DNA of 64,000 nucleotides from Pseudomonas costantinii (GCF_001870435.1 NZ_MDDR01000034.1:186001-250000), one strand, 5' to 3'; shown: positions 48,397 through 58,650, numbered from the stretch's first letter. Notes: generated from the letters alone by a model not told the origin. Translations and numbers: made by a program.

Positions 48397-48514
48397 TTGC
48401 TAGTCCTTGCTGGCAGTGAGGAGCGCAGAACCTAGCACCCCACTTAGGACTGAACATCCCACCCAATCCAGATACAGAACTCACCTACAGCAACTCCATC
48501 CTCTTCCGACACTT

Positions 48515-48623
48515 GATCATTCCCACGCTCCGCGTCCCGCCAGCCACTGCGAAGCTTAAGTCCTGCGCACTGGTGACGCGGAGCGTCACTGGATGCATGC
48601 CCACGCGGAGCGTGGGAACGATC
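48515..48623. repeat. Foldback (MITE/BIME-like) element, copy 3, deleted form
   Basis: Same orientation as copies 1 and 2 but 109 bp: about 27 bp between the first CACGCTC and GACGCTCCGCGTC segments is missing. This could arise by recombination between the CGCTC repeats. The copy ends 2 nt before the chpC stop codon. Confidence 0.88.
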
Positions 48624-48624
48624 A

Positions 48625-49080
48625 TCAGGCCAAGCCGGACTCGACCAACAGGGCTTCCAACCCCACCAAGTCCGGGACCTTCGCCACATGCTCGCCCACC
48701 TGCACCGCCGCCAGCTCCAGCGGGCACAACGGAACATCCACATAGCTCAACTGGCTATCGAGTTTGTAAGACCGTGGAATCCCCTGAATCACCATCGCGA
48801 TAAACTTCAACGTCGGCCGCCCGCCCAGCGTGTTCAGCACCACGATCCGCGAACGCTCCCCCGTCACACTCGCCTCACCGCAAACCGCTTCAAAGCTGAT
48901 CAACGGAATTTGCCGATTACGCCAGGTCACTTGCCGCAGATACCACGGCGGCGCATCGCTGGCGGGCTCTCCACGCTGGAAGTCGATCAGCTCGGCAATG
49001 GCGACGTTGGGCAGCACCAGGTGTCGGTCAGCCAAGGGCAACAGCAGGCCGGTGAGTTGGCTGGTGCGGTGGTCAAGCAT
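48625..49080 (-). CDS. chpC: CheW-like protein ChpC
   Basis: The 151-residue protein is a single CheW fold (LTGLLLPLADRHLVLPNVAI, PWYLRQVTWRNRQIPLISFE, RSYKLDSQLSYVDV). It resembles ChpC of the Pil-Chp type IV pilus chemosensory system, an accessory coupling protein between PilJ and ChpA. It overlaps the chpA stop by 8 nt and is the last gene of the cluster. Confidence 0.88.
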   Translation of the reverse strand: MLDHRTSQLTGLLLPLADRHLVLPNVAIAELIDFQRGEPASDAPPWYLRQVTWRNRQIPLISFEAVCGEASVTGERSRIVVLNTLGGRPTLKFIAMVIQGIPRSYKLDSQLSYVDVPLCPLELAAVQVGEHVAKVPDLVGLEALLVESGLA

Positions 49081-52000
49081 GGGACTTGCTCCAATAGGCG
49101 ATGCTTTCCAGCAGCACCGACTCTTGATACGGCTTGCCGAGGTAGTCGTTGACGCCGATGGCCATGGCGCGGTCGCGGTGTTTCTGGCCGGTGCGCGAGG
49201 TGATCATGATGATCGGCAGGCGCATCAGCCTTGGGTCATTGCGAACCTGGATGGCCACTTCAAAGCCGTCCATGCGCGGCATTTCAATGTCGAGCAACAT
49301 CAGGTCCGGGGTGTGTTCTTCGAGCACGGCGATGGCGTCGATACCGTCCTTGGCGGTGAGTACGTTCATGCCGTTGCGCTCCAGCAGGCGGCTGGTGACT
49401 TTGCGCACGGTGACCGAGTCGTCCACCACCAGCACCAGCAACGGGCGCTTTTTCAGCGGGTCGTTGAGGATCAGCGGTGCGTCGACCGTCTGGGCCGGCA
49501 ACGCCGGTTGCCGTGCGCGGATATGCGCCAGCAGGTCGATGATCAGCACCACGCGGCCATCGCCGAGAATGGTCGCGCCAGACAAGCCCTGAACTCCGGC
49601 AAACTGCGGCCCCAGCCCCTTGACCACAATCTCCCGTGTACCAGCCATGGCATCCACATGCACCGCCACGCGCCGCTCATTACACTGCACCAGCAGCACC
49701 GGAACCGGCTGGTACTGGCCCAGCAGTTTCGGACGCACAACGGTGTGCAGCAGGTCGCCGAGGTAAAACAACTCGTAGCGTTGGCCTGCATATTCATAAC
49801 GCGGTGGGTCTTGCTGATAGTGACCCGCCAGCTCATGGGGCAGTACACGCACCAAGCCTTCAATGGTATTGAGCGGGATCGCGTATTGGTCGTCCGCGCA
49901 CTGCACCATCAGCGCCCGATTGACCGACACAGTGAACGGCAGCCGAATACGGAAGTGCACACCCTCGCCCGGCGTCGAATCAATGAACATCGAACCACCG
50001 AGTTGGCGCACTTCTTCATGCACCACGTCCATGCCGACGCCGCGCCCGGAGATCTGTGTAATTTTTTCAGCCGTGGAGAACCCCGGCTGCAGGATGAACT
50101 GCAACACGTCGCGGTCGCTGATCTCTTGATTGGGGTCGAGCAAGCCGCGCTTGATCGCCTTGCGTCGCACCGCTTCCAACGGCACACCGGCGCCGTCGTC
50201 GCGCATGTCGAAAACGATGTCGCCGCCTTCGTGGGTCAGGTCCAGGGTGATGCGACCCCTCGTAGGTTTGCCGGCCAACAACCGCGCATCGCGGGATTCC
50301 AGGCCATGGTCGACGGCATTGCGCAGCATATGTTCGAGTGGCGCCACCATGCGTTCCAGCACGTTACGGTCCATCTCGCCCTCGGCGTTGCCGACCACGA
50401 ACTCCACGTCTTTGCCCAACTCCTCCGCCACCTGACGCACGATGCGCTTGAGGCGCGGCAGCATGCGCTCGAAAGGCACCATGCGCGTGCGCATCAGGCC
50501 TTCCTGCAACTCCGTGTTGATGCGCGCCTGTTGCTGCAACAGGTTATGCGCATCCTGATTGCGGCGGTCGAGAGTTTCCTTGAGGTCCAAAAGGTCAGAG
50601 GCCGATTCGGACAGCGCGCGCGACAGCTGCTGCAACTGTGAATGGCGGTCCATCTCCAGCGGGTCGAATTCTTCATAACCCAGGCGCTCGGCCTCGGCCT
50701 GCTGGCGACTGAGGATGCGGCCTTGGGTTTCGGTGTCGAGACGGCGCAGTTGGTCGCGCATGCGCTCGATGGTGGTTTCCACTTCATTGAGGGCGATGCG
50801 TGCGTCGTTGACTTGCTGCTCGATTCGCCCTCGAAAGATCGACGTTTCACCGGCCAGGTTGACCAAGTCGTCGAGCAAATCAGCGGAGATTTTCACCATG
50901 TCCGCAGCCGGATCGATCGCCGCTTCCACCTTGCCTGCCGGTAACGCTACCGGCACTACCGGCTCATCGCTGGGGTGAACCAGGCTTTTGATGCGCCCGA
51001 TGAGCTTCTCTACCGAGCCCACCGGCAAGCCGTCCGCCACCGCATCGACCATCTGCGCCAGGCGGTCATGACAGCCTTGCAGCAGCGCGAACAGTTCGGG
51101 GGACGGCGCGAGCAAACCGGCAGACAGCCCTTCGTAGAGAAACTCCAGCTCATGGGCCAAATCGCCAATCGGCCCGATTTCGACCATGCGCGCGCCACCC
51201 TTGAGGGTGTGCAAGTCGCGCAGCAGGGTTTCCACTTCCTGGCGATTGTTCGGCTCGGCCTGCCAGCGCTGTAGCGCACTGCTTGAGCTGTCGAGAATAT
51301 CGGCGGCTTCTTCGAGGAAGATATCCAGCAATTCGGGGTCGGGGCCCTGCGCTTGTGGGGCCGCAGTGGGTGCCGTCGGTGTGCTGCTCTGACGCAACGC
51401 ACGCACCTTGGTAACCAGTTCGGCGCTGTCGCTCAGCGGCTGGTGGTGTTGGAGTTCCTCCAACTGCAATGCCAGCCGCTCATGGCTGGCCATCAGTACT
51501 TGGGACAGCTCGGGAGAGTAGCTGTATCGACGGTCTACCAAGCCTTCGTAAAGGCATTCCAGTTCATGGGCCAGGTCGCCAATCGGCCCAATTTCTGCCA
51601 TGCGCGCGCCGCCCTTGAGGGTGTGCAGATCCCGCTGTAACGAAGACAACGGCGCCGCGTTGTCAGGGTCCAACAACCAGCGTTTGAGGGACTGCCCGGC
51701 GCTGTCGAGGATATCCACGGCCTCTTCCAGGAATATCTCGACGATCTCATCGTCAATCGCCGTGTCCTGGTCCAACTTCGCCGTGGCGGCACTCAGCTCG
51801 GAGATGCTCAGGGCGCGACTACCGTCGCTTTTTATCAGGCCGGTAGCGGAGGGGTCCAAGGCTTCATCCAGCAGTTCGCGCAATGCTTTTACACGCGCGG
51901 GTGCCGGGCTGATTTCCTGGCCTGCCGCCAGTTGGTCAAGCATGTTGATCAGCGCTTCATGGGCCTGTTCGGCCTCATGGAAAAACCGCTCGCTGACCGC

Positions 52001-54892
52001 CAGGCTACTTTCTTCCACGGCGCCATACAGGTCGAGCAAGGCTTCGCACAGTTCGTCGATGGAGTGCAGGTCCGCGACGTGCGCGCCCTCTCCCAGCGTG
52101 GTCAACTCGTCCAGCAGTGCGGTCAGTTCCTGACGCTCGCCGGGGTGCTGTTGCCAGCGGCGCAGCAGGCTTTCGGCATCGAGCAGAATGTCCATGCCCT
52201 GGGCCAGGAAGTTGGCGATCAACTGCGGGTCGCGCTTGATGCGCAGGCCGGTGTTCGGTGCGTCGAGCAGCGCTGCAAGCTGGGTATCGAGCAGGCTTTG
52301 GGTGCGGTTGATCAGGCCTGCAGCGCCTTTGATGGGCGCCAGGGGATCGCTGTCCAAGTCGCGCAGCCCATGCTGAAACAATCCCTCAGCTTCCAGCAGC
52401 AACTCCACTTCGTCCAAGTCCAGCGGCAGGCGATGGGCCTTGTATTCACGGGTCAGGTGGTCGAGTGGGCGCGCCAGTTCGGCGATGGGCAACACGCCGG
52501 CCATATAGGCGCTGCCCTTGAGTGTGTGCAGAGCGCGTTGCAGTTCATCGCTGACTTGCAGCGGCACGTGCTCGGCGGCCTGTTGCAGGAAGTGGTTGAT
52601 ACTGTCCAGATGGCTCTGGGCTTCGTTGCGGAAGATCTCCAGCAGCATCGGGTCGTGGGGCTCAGCGTCCGGGGCTTGAGTTTCACTGGCCAAGGCGTGG
52701 GCGCGGGCGGCCAGGGCGTCGACTTCATCGCGCTGGCGTTGGTCGTCGATCGCAAAGTCGGCAATCAACTCCGGCAGCAGGGCCACCGCGTCATCCAGTA
52801 CCTGCTGCACCTCGGGGCCGAGGGCCACGCTGCGTTCCAGCACACGGTTCAGCAGGTTTTCGATGACCCACGCAAACTCCGCCAGCACCAAGGCGCGGAC
52901 CATACGACCACTGCCTTTCAAGGTGTGGAACGCGCGGCGCATTTCGCCCTGGGCGGTTTTATCTGCGCTGTTAGGCAAGTTGCGGTGCAGCACTTCAAGC
53001 ACTTCGTCGGTTTCTTCGAGGAAGACTTCGCGCAGTTCATCGTCGATGGGTTCTTCACCGACCGGTGGCGGTAGCAGGCTGCCGGGACGGTGCAGGGCCG
53101 GAGGGTTCAAGCGCGACGTGGGATTGGCCAACGCGTCGAACTGGGATTGGCTCGGCGTGATCTCGGTCGACAAGGCACCATCCGGCGCAACCAGCGCCTG
53201 GCGCCAAGGTTTTTCGGCGGGCAGATAACCGAGTGCAGCCAAGCCTTGGGTGGCTAATTCCAGCACCCGTTCACCCGCTGCGTCGGGGTCCTGAAGCATG
53301 CGCTCCAGGTAGTACTCCAGGCTGCTGATCACATCAGCGAAATGGCCCAGCTGCGCCTCGGACGGCGCGACGGCGCTAGCCATCAACTGGTCGTCGACGT
53401 AATCGGTGCAGCCACGCATCAGGCTGGCGGCCCGTGGCAGGGGAATCATTGCCAGGGCGCCGCGTACCTGGCTCAGCAACTCCGGCAGGGATTCGAGGCG
53501 CAGCCGGTCCCAGTCGGCTTCAACGCAGTCGATGACCAGCTCTTTGGCTTGCCGCAGGCATTGGCAGGATTCGCGGATCACCAGCTGGTGAATCTGGGTC
53601 AGGTCGGTGGTGGGCAGGCGACTTTCTTCGCGGCTTTCCGGCTCGACGGTACCGACCATCCCGGCCAGCGTGGCCTCGACGTAAAGCAAGGCGCCGGCGA
53701 CGTCCATCAGCACAGCATCGTTGGGGTCGCGCTGCCCCTGGACCAGGCTCAGCACAACGGCAAGCTGGTCGATGATGACCTTGCGCGGCTGGCCGAAACC
53801 CAGCACCGCCAGGGTATCGGCGATCTGGCGCAGCGGGGCCAGTAAGGCGTCCAGATCGTTGGTGTGCTGTCGATCACTGCGCACGAACAGATCAAGGCGC
53901 TCTTTTACTCGCACTAACTCTTCGCATAACGCACCCAGTACCGAGCCCATCGCATTGCGATCCGGCCCTGCAAGGCGCGCGCGTTCGGCATCGACCACGG
54001 CGCTGTCGGGCAAGGCTTCATCGAGACCGTAACGTTCTTTGAGGCTTTGCATGCGCGGCGTCGGCCGGGTGACTTTGGCGACGTAGAACAACAAGCTTTT
54101 GAGCAATTCATCCGGCGCAGGCTGGTTGATGCCGCCGATGCCTTGGGCCAGCAAACGCTTGAGTTGCTTGTCGCTGGCTTTGAGCAGGCTGCGCAGCGCC
54201 GGACTGTTGGCAATCACGCCGGTGAGCATGCCCTCGACCAACGCCGAGGTGACTTGCCACAACGGCAACAGCGGCGCGCCTTGGCACAAGGCTTCAAGGC
54301 GCGCGAACACCCGCGCCATGTCTTCCAGGTTGCTCGGGCCGTGGTCTTCACGCAGCAGACCGGCCAAGGCTTGTTGCAGCAGTTGATGCCATTGACGCAA
54401 TTGTTCGTGAAGCTCAGGCAGCGCACGTTGCGCCAAGACCTCATCGGGCAGCGGCGCAATCAACAGCAGTTGTGGGCTGAACAGGCTGGTCTCCGACAGC
54501 AGGCTTTCGCCGCGCGCGCTGCGCAGGTCGTTGAGCAGCGGCAACACCACCAGCGGCAAGTCGCGACGGGCGCTGTGCACGCGGTCGAGGTACAGCGGTA
54601 ATTGGCCCAGGGCCTGTTGCAACAGGCGGATGCTTTCATCGCGCTGGCTGACGCGCCCGGCCTGGAGCGCCAGGGCCAGCTCTTCGAGCTCTTCGGCCAG
54701 CAAGGCTGCACCGTAGAACTCGACCATCAACAGCGCGCCATGCACTTGGTGGACGCCGGCCAGGCACTCGCCGATGGCCTCGCCGTCGCCTGTTTCGACA
54801 AATGTGTCCAGCGCCGAACGGGCCTGTTTCAGGGTTTCGGCAATGTCGCCCTTGACCCATTCCAGGGCCACGTAGTCGTGCCGATCAACCAT
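49073..54892 (-). CDS. chpA: Chemosensory histidine kinase hybrid ChpA
   Basis: At 1,939 residues, this is a CheA-like kinase of the Pil-Chp system, which controls type IV pilus extension and cAMP-linked surface behaviour. Histidine-phosphotransfer domains with intact HTLKG motifs have their histidines at about residues 656, 789, 1090 and 1228; degenerate modules precede them near the N-terminus. Then come the dimerisation/ATPase core (LRNAVDHGLES ~1520; MRDDGAGV ~1565), a CheW domain, and a C-terminal receiver (VVDDSVTVRK, LLDIEMPRMDG). P. aeruginosa ChpA is ~2,470 residues with more Hpt-type modules, so this one is clearly shorter. Confidence 0.95.
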   Translation of the reverse strand: MVDRHDYVALEWVKGDIAETLKQARSALDTFVETGDGEAIGECLAGVHQVHGALLMVEFYGAALLAEELEELALALQAGRVSQRDESIRLLQQALGQLPLYLDRVHSARRDLPLVVLPLLNDLRSARGESLLSETSLFSPQLLLIAPLPDEVLAQRALPELHEQLRQWHQLLQQALAGLLREDHGPSNLEDMARVFARLEALCQGAPLLPLWQVTSALVEGMLTGVIANSPALRSLLKASDKQLKRLLAQGIGGINQPAPDELLKSLLFYVAKVTRPTPRMQSLKERYGLDEALPDSAVVDAERARLAGPDRNAMGSVLGALCEELVRVKERLDLFVRSDRQHTNDLDALLAPLRQIADTLAVLGFGQPRKVIIDQLAVVLSLVQGQRDPNDAVLMDVAGALLYVEATLAGMVGTVEPESREESRLPTTDLTQIHQLVIRESCQCLRQAKELVIDCVEADWDRLRLESLPELLSQVRGALAMIPLPRAASLMRGCTDYVDDQLMASAVAPSEAQLGHFADVISSLEYYLERMLQDPDAAGERVLELATQGLAALGYLPAEKPWRQALVAPDGALSTEITPSQSQFDALANPTSRLNPPALHRPGSLLPPPVGEEPIDDELREVFLEETDEVLEVLHRNLPNSADKTAQGEMRRAFHTLKGSGRMVRALVLAEFAWVIENLLNRVLERSVALGPEVQQVLDDAVALLPELIADFAIDDQRQRDEVDALAARAHALASETQAPDAEPHDPMLLEIFRNEAQSHLDSINHFLQQAAEHVPLQVSDELQRALHTLKGSAYMAGVLPIAELARPLDHLTREYKAHRLPLDLDEVELLLEAEGLFQHGLRDLDSDPLAPIKGAAGLINRTQSLLDTQLAALLDAPNTGLRIKRDPQLIANFLAQGMDILLDAESLLRRWQQHPGERQELTALLDELTTLGEGAHVADLHSIDELCEALLDLYGAVEESSLAVSERFFHEAEQAHEALINMLDQLAAGQEISPAPARVKALRELLDEALDPSATGLIKSDGSRALSISELSAATAKLDQDTAIDDEIVEIFLEEAVDILDSAGQSLKRWLLDPDNAAPLSSLQRDLHTLKGGARMAEIGPIGDLAHELECLYEGLVDRRYSYSPELSQVLMASHERLALQLEELQHHQPLSDSAELVTKVRALRQSSTPTAPTAAPQAQGPDPELLDIFLEEAADILDSSSSALQRWQAEPNNRQEVETLLRDLHTLKGGARMVEIGPIGDLAHELEFLYEGLSAGLLAPSPELFALLQGCHDRLAQMVDAVADGLPVGSVEKLIGRIKSLVHPSDEPVVPVALPAGKVEAAIDPAADMVKISADLLDDLVNLAGETSIFRGRIEQQVNDARIALNEVETTIERMRDQLRRLDTETQGRILSRQQAEAERLGYEEFDPLEMDRHSQLQQLSRALSESASDLLDLKETLDRRNQDAHNLLQQQARINTELQEGLMRTRMVPFERMLPRLKRIVRQVAEELGKDVEFVVGNAEGEMDRNVLERMVAPLEHMLRNAVDHGLESRDARLLAGKPTRGRITLDLTHEGGDIVFDMRDDGAGVPLEAVRRKAIKRGLLDPNQEISDRDVLQFILQPGFSTAEKITQISGRGVGMDVVHEEVRQLGGSMFIDSTPGEGVHFRIRLPFTVSVNRALMVQCADDQYAIPLNTIEGLVRVLPHELAGHYQQDPPRYEYAGQRYELFYLGDLLHTVVRPKLLGQYQPVPVLLVQCNERRVAVHVDAMAGTREIVVKGLGPQFAGVQGLSGATILGDGRVVLIIDLLAHIRARQPALPAQTVDAPLILNDPLKKRPLLVLVVDDSVTVRKVTSRLLERNGMNVLTAKDGIDAIAVLEEHTPDLMLLDIEMPRMDGFEVAIQVRNDPRLMRLPIIMITSRTGQKHRDRAMAIGVNDYLGKPYQESVLLESIAYWSKSHA

Positions 54893-54965
54893 AACTGCTC
54901 CGCTTAGAATTCGTGGATTGCTGGTGTTGCTTGCCGAATCAGGATCCCCTGCAAATGGAGATCAA

Positions 54966-54995
54966 ATGTGGGAGCGGGCTTGCTCGCTCCCACAT
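54966..54995. repeat. REP-like palindrome between pilJ and chpA
   Basis: ATGTGGGAGCGGGCTTGCTC pairs with GCTCCCACAT. It lies in the 115-nt pilJ-chpA gap, exactly where pilK sits in P. aeruginosa. Confidence 0.8.
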
Positions 54996-55007
54996 GTGGA
55001 CTGCATT

Positions 55008-57059
55008 TCAATCATCTACCTGCTTGGGGGGCGGGAGGGTGAAACCTGACACCGACCTGCGCAACTGACTGGCCATTTTCGCTAGATTGCCGATGCTCTC
55101 GGCAGTCGCAGTCGAGCCAGAAGACGTCTGCGTGGTGATCTGTTGAATCACATTCATCGTCAAGGAAATCTGCCCCGCCGACGAGGTCTGTTGCTGCGCC
55201 GCATTCGAAATACTCTGGATCAGCGCCGCCAAGGTTTTCGACACGCCCTCAATCTCTTCCAGCGCCACCCCGGCGTCCTGCGCCAGGCGTGCACCGCGTA
55301 CCACTTCGGTGGTGGTCTGCTCCATGGAGATCACCGCTTCGTTGGTGTCGGTCTGGATCGCCCGCACCAGGGTTTCGATTTGCCGCGTGGCAGCCGACGA
55401 ACGCTCAGCCAACCGCTGCACTTCATCGGCCACCACCGCAAAGCCGCGCCCGGCATCCCCAGCCATGCTGGCCTGGATCGCTGCGTTGAGGGCAAGGATG
55501 TTGGTCTGGTCAGCGATGTCATCAATCAGGCTGACGATGTCGCCAATCTCCTGAGACGATTCGCCGAGGCGCTTGATGCGCTTGGCCGTGTCCTGGATCT
55601 GTTCACGAATGTTGTCCATGCCGTGGATGGTGTTGTGCACCACCTCGTTGCCCTTGTTGGCAATTTCCACCGAGCGCTCCGCCACCGCCGAAGATTCAGC
55701 AGCGTTGGCCGACACTTGGTCGATGGATTGGGCCATCTGGTTGATCGCCGTGGAGGCTTCGGCAATCTGTTGCGCTTGATGCTCGGACGCCTGGGCCAAG
55801 TGCATGGCGGTGGCCTGGGTGTCCTGCACCGCACCGGCAACTTGCCCGGCGGTGAGGTTGATAGTCGCGACCAGGTCGCGCAGTTGGTCCACTGAATAGT
55901 TGATGGAATCGGCGATGGTGCCGGTGAAGTCCTCGGTCACAGAGGCAGTCACCGTGAGATCACCGTCGGCCAGGTCTTCGATTTCATCCAGCAGGCGCAT
56001 GATTGCGTTTTGGTTTCGCTCGTTCTTCTCGGCGGTTTCATGCAGTTGGCGGTTGGTCTCGCGCACCATCACCAGGCCGATCAAAATGATCGACGTTAAC
56101 GCTAACAGGCCCAGCACATAGCCGCCGATGGTGTCGAAACTGCGCCCGCTGGCGAGGTTTTCAAAACCTATGGCCAAGTGTGAAGCTTCATCGAGCAGGG
56201 TTTGAGAGAGGTTGAAAATATTGCTCGCCGAGGCGCGCACCTGGAACAACTGCGGCGAGGTTTCGAGGATTTCATCCACAGAGCCGGAGACAAACTCGAA
56301 CAACTCGGCAATTTCCTTCAGCCGTGCACGCGCGTCAGGGTCTTCGACCTGGGCGATACGCAAGCCGGGGTTGCCCTGAAGCATGCCGTTAAGCACCTGG
56401 CCGAAACGGTTGGCATCACGGCCAAAGGCATCGGCGGCTTGCACAGAGGCTTCGTCGCCGGCGAGCACGCTATTGACCGCACCCAGGATTCGTTCAGCCA
56501 GCAACGATTGGCGCTGGGCCAATACCACTTGGCTGGCCGGTGCGCCGCGTTGCAGCAGGATATCGACGACTTTCTCCGACTCCATCTGCAATTGCGGCAC
56601 GGTTTCAGCGAGGGTGGCAGCCACTTGATGCAGGGACAGCACCGTCTGCTCGCTGGCGAGGATTGCGTCGGTGTTTTTCAGCAACGCTTCCCAGTCGGTC
56701 TGCACCGCGCGCATTTCGGCACGCACCGCGTTGGGCGCAGCCGGCAAGCCGGTCTCGCTATCACCTTTTTTCAGGTAGCCCCAGCGCTGGGCGAAGTCGT
56801 TGCGCGCATCGCTCAAGAGTTTGAACGCGGCGGCCTTGCCGGCGGCCGCTTCAGTGGCGTTCTTGGCGATGCGCTGGGACAGCACTCGCAGCTCACCGGC
56901 GTGGCCGATGTACTGCTTGTCATAGGTGGACTGGGTGTTGAGGTACGCGAAGTTGGCGAACAACAGCATGATGAACACGATCAATGCGATAAACAGCACG
57001 ATGATCTGCGAACGGCTGCGCGAGGCGGCCTGGGGTTTGGGCGTAGTAGCGGTGGTCAT
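55008..57059 (-). CDS. pilJ: Methyl-accepting chemotaxis protein PilJ
   Basis: PilJ is the 683-residue receptor of the Pil-Chp system, sensing surface contact or pilus retraction. It has a membrane helix at residues ~18-38 ([20 protein letters not shown]), a periplasmic region, a second helix near residue 310 ([20 protein letters not shown]), a HAMP-like linker and a cytoplasmic signalling domain with the hairpin tip [19 protein letters not shown]. Start overlaps pilI by ATGA. Length equals P. aeruginosa PilJ (682). Confidence 0.96.
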   Translation of the reverse strand: MTTATTPKPQAASRSRSQIIVLFIALIVFIMLLFANFAYLNTQSTYDKQYIGHAGELRVLSQRIAKNATEAAAGKAAAFKLLSDARNDFAQRWGYLKKGDSETGLPAAPNAVRAEMRAVQTDWEALLKNTDAILASEQTVLSLHQVAATLAETVPQLQMESEKVVDILLQRGAPASQVVLAQRQSLLAERILGAVNSVLAGDEASVQAADAFGRDANRFGQVLNGMLQGNPGLRIAQVEDPDARARLKEIAELFEFVSGSVDEILETSPQLFQVRASASNIFNLSQTLLDEASHLAIGFENLASGRSFDTIGGYVLGLLALTSIILIGLVMVRETNRQLHETAEKNERNQNAIMRLLDEIEDLADGDLTVTASVTEDFTGTIADSINYSVDQLRDLVATINLTAGQVAGAVQDTQATAMHLAQASEHQAQQIAEASTAINQMAQSIDQVSANAAESSAVAERSVEIANKGNEVVHNTIHGMDNIREQIQDTAKRIKRLGESSQEIGDIVSLIDDIADQTNILALNAAIQASMAGDAGRGFAVVADEVQRLAERSSAATRQIETLVRAIQTDTNEAVISMEQTTTEVVRGARLAQDAGVALEEIEGVSKTLAALIQSISNAAQQQTSSAGQISLTMNVIQQITTQTSSGSTATAESIGNLAKMASQLRRSVSGFTLPPPKQVDD

Positions 57060-57580
57060 GCGGCGACATCCATGAAGCCTGGGGCCTGGGCCAAAGCGAA
57101 GGGACTGAAGACCTGCCACAGCTGATCGCCGTCGAACTGGCCCTGGATAAACGGCACGCCGGGAGTGGCGCTCGCCAACAAGGCGTCTTGTGCGAAATGC
57201 TGCATGCCCACCACCTCGTCCACCAGCAGCCCGACAAACAGATCGTTGAATTCCACCACCAGCACCCGCCGTTGCTTGTGCGTCTTGGACAGCTCAAGGC
57301 CGAGAAACCCGCCCAGATCCATCACCGGCAGCAGGCGACCACGCAGGTTGGCCACGCCCTTGACCCAAGGTTTGACACCCGGCATCAAAGTGCAGCGCGG
57401 TTCATGCAACACCTCGGCGACTTCGCCCATGGGCGCCACATACCCATTTGGCCCCAGGCGAAAGCCGATCCCGCTCCAACGCTGCTGGCGGGTTTCCTGG
57501 GACGGCAGGTCGGCGGCCAACAGGCGGCAGCGGCGGTCGATGTCCAGCAGCAGCTCGAAGGCAGTTTGCGACTCGGTCAT
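57056..57580 (-). CDS. pilI: CheW-like coupling protein PilI
   Basis: The 174-residue CheW-domain protein ([53 protein letters not shown]) couples PilJ to ChpA. It sits between pilH and pilJ, overlapping pilJ by 4 nt. Confidence 0.94.
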   Translation of the reverse strand: MTESQTAFELLLDIDRRCRLLAADLPSQETRQQRWSGIGFRLGPNGYVAPMGEVAEVLHEPRCTLMPGVKPWVKGVANLRGRLLPVMDLGGFLGLELSKTHKQRRVLVVEFNDLFVGLLVDEVVGMQHFAQDALLASATPGVPFIQGQFDGDQLWQVFSPFALAQAPGFMDVAA

Positions 57581-57592
57581 GATGGCGTGCCG

Positions 57593-57958
57593 TCAGCCGG
57601 CCAACACCTTGTTCAGGGTGGCGATCAGGGTTTCTTCGTCCACCGGCTTGGTCAGGTAGTCCTTGGCGCCCTGGCGCGCCCCCCAGATCTTGTCGGTTTC
57701 CTGGTCTTTGGTGGTGATGATGATGATCGGGATGCCGTTGGTTTCCGGCTCTTTAGAGAGCTGGCGGGTGGCCTGAAAGCCGTTGAGGCCGGGCATCACG
57801 ATGTCCATCAAGACCGCATCGGGCTTTTCCTGGCGGGCCAGGGCCACGCCGTCGGCGCCGTTTTCGGCTTTCAGGACCTGATGACCATGCTTTTCCAGCA
57901 TGCCGGTCAGTTTGTACATTTCGGTCGGCGAGTCGTCGACGATCAGAACACGTGCCAT
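57593..57958 (-). CDS. pilH: Response regulator PilH
   Basis: A 121-residue receiver domain (ARVLIVDDSPTEMYK; phosphoacceptor region VLMDIVMPGLNGF; KDYLTKPVDEE). PilH is the CheY-like regulator linked to the pilus retraction motor and phosphate drain of ChpA. The ATG at 57958 starts the domain; a longer upstream frame is not supported. Confidence 0.94.
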   Translation of the reverse strand: MARVLIVDDSPTEMYKLTGMLEKHGHQVLKAENGADGVALARQEKPDAVLMDIVMPGLNGFQATRQLSKEPETNGIPIIIITTKDQETDKIWGARQGAKDYLTKPVDEETLIATLNKVLAG

Positions 57959-58004
57959 GATTTTCCCCACTACTTTGGTGGACACCGGCCCTTGTGAGGC
58001 GGTG

Positions 58005-58412
58005 TCAGTGTGCTTGTTCTACTGCAGCGAAGCCGGGCACGTAGGCCTTGATCGCGCTCAGTAGTTCTTCCTTGCTGAAAGGCTTGGTCAAAAACTGATC
58101 GACACCCACGATGCGCCCCTTGGCCTTATCGAACAGGCCGTCCTTGGAGGACAGCATGATCACCGGGATCGACTTGAACGCCGGGTTGTTCTTCACCAGG
58201 GCGCAGGTCTGATAGCCATCCAGGCGCGGCATCATGATGTCGACAAAGATAATGTGCGGGTGATGATCAACAATCCGGGCCAGGGCATCGAAACCGTCAA
58301 TGGCCGTGATGACATCGCACCCCACGTTCTTCAACAGCGTTTCGGCGGTGCGTCGGATCGTTTTCGAATCGTCGATCACCATCACTCTCAAGGCGTTGGA
58401 ATGCTGTTCCAT
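58005..58412 (-). CDS. pilG: Response regulator PilG
   Basis: The 135-residue CheY-like protein (RVMVIDDSKTIRRTAETLL; IIFVDIMMPRLDGYQTC; TKPFSKEELLSAI) promotes pilus extension and cAMP synthesis in P. aeruginosa. It is the first gene of the cluster. The ATG at 58412 begins MEQHSNALRVMVIDDS, the usual N-terminus. It is divergent from gshB. Confidence 0.95.
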   Translation of the reverse strand: MEQHSNALRVMVIDDSKTIRRTAETLLKNVGCDVITAIDGFDALARIVDHHPHIIFVDIMMPRLDGYQTCALVKNNPAFKSIPVIMLSSKDGLFDKAKGRIVGVDQFLTKPFSKEELLSAIKAYVPGFAAVEQAH

Positions 58413-58650
58413 ATCTGCTCTACCATCGCCACAGCGAATCGGTTTTCGGTGTGTACTGCCTGATGTCTCACAGGATGAGCGCCACAAGCCTTGGAATTCA
58501 AGGGCTGCTGCGCCGTGCCAGTCTTTTTAGCACAGTCTCGGGGAGCAATCTATCGAGCGGCCTGCCCGGTGGTTTTTCCTTGACCCACAACAGCCGCAGC
58601 GCCACTCTGACGCCACTTTTATGCGCCCTTATTTGCCAGAGGAAATCCCC

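Noticed and set aside
48397..48514. Possible remnant of an Rhs or other carrier upstream of the toxin-44 gene
   Set aside because: The toxin's frame has a TAG stop two codons before its ATG and the upstream sequence shows no Rhs core motif in any frame.
47131..48623. Repeats considered as a CRISPR array
   Set aside because: Only three copies with irregular spacing, each 109-136 bp and internally palindromic, with genes between them; no cas genes.
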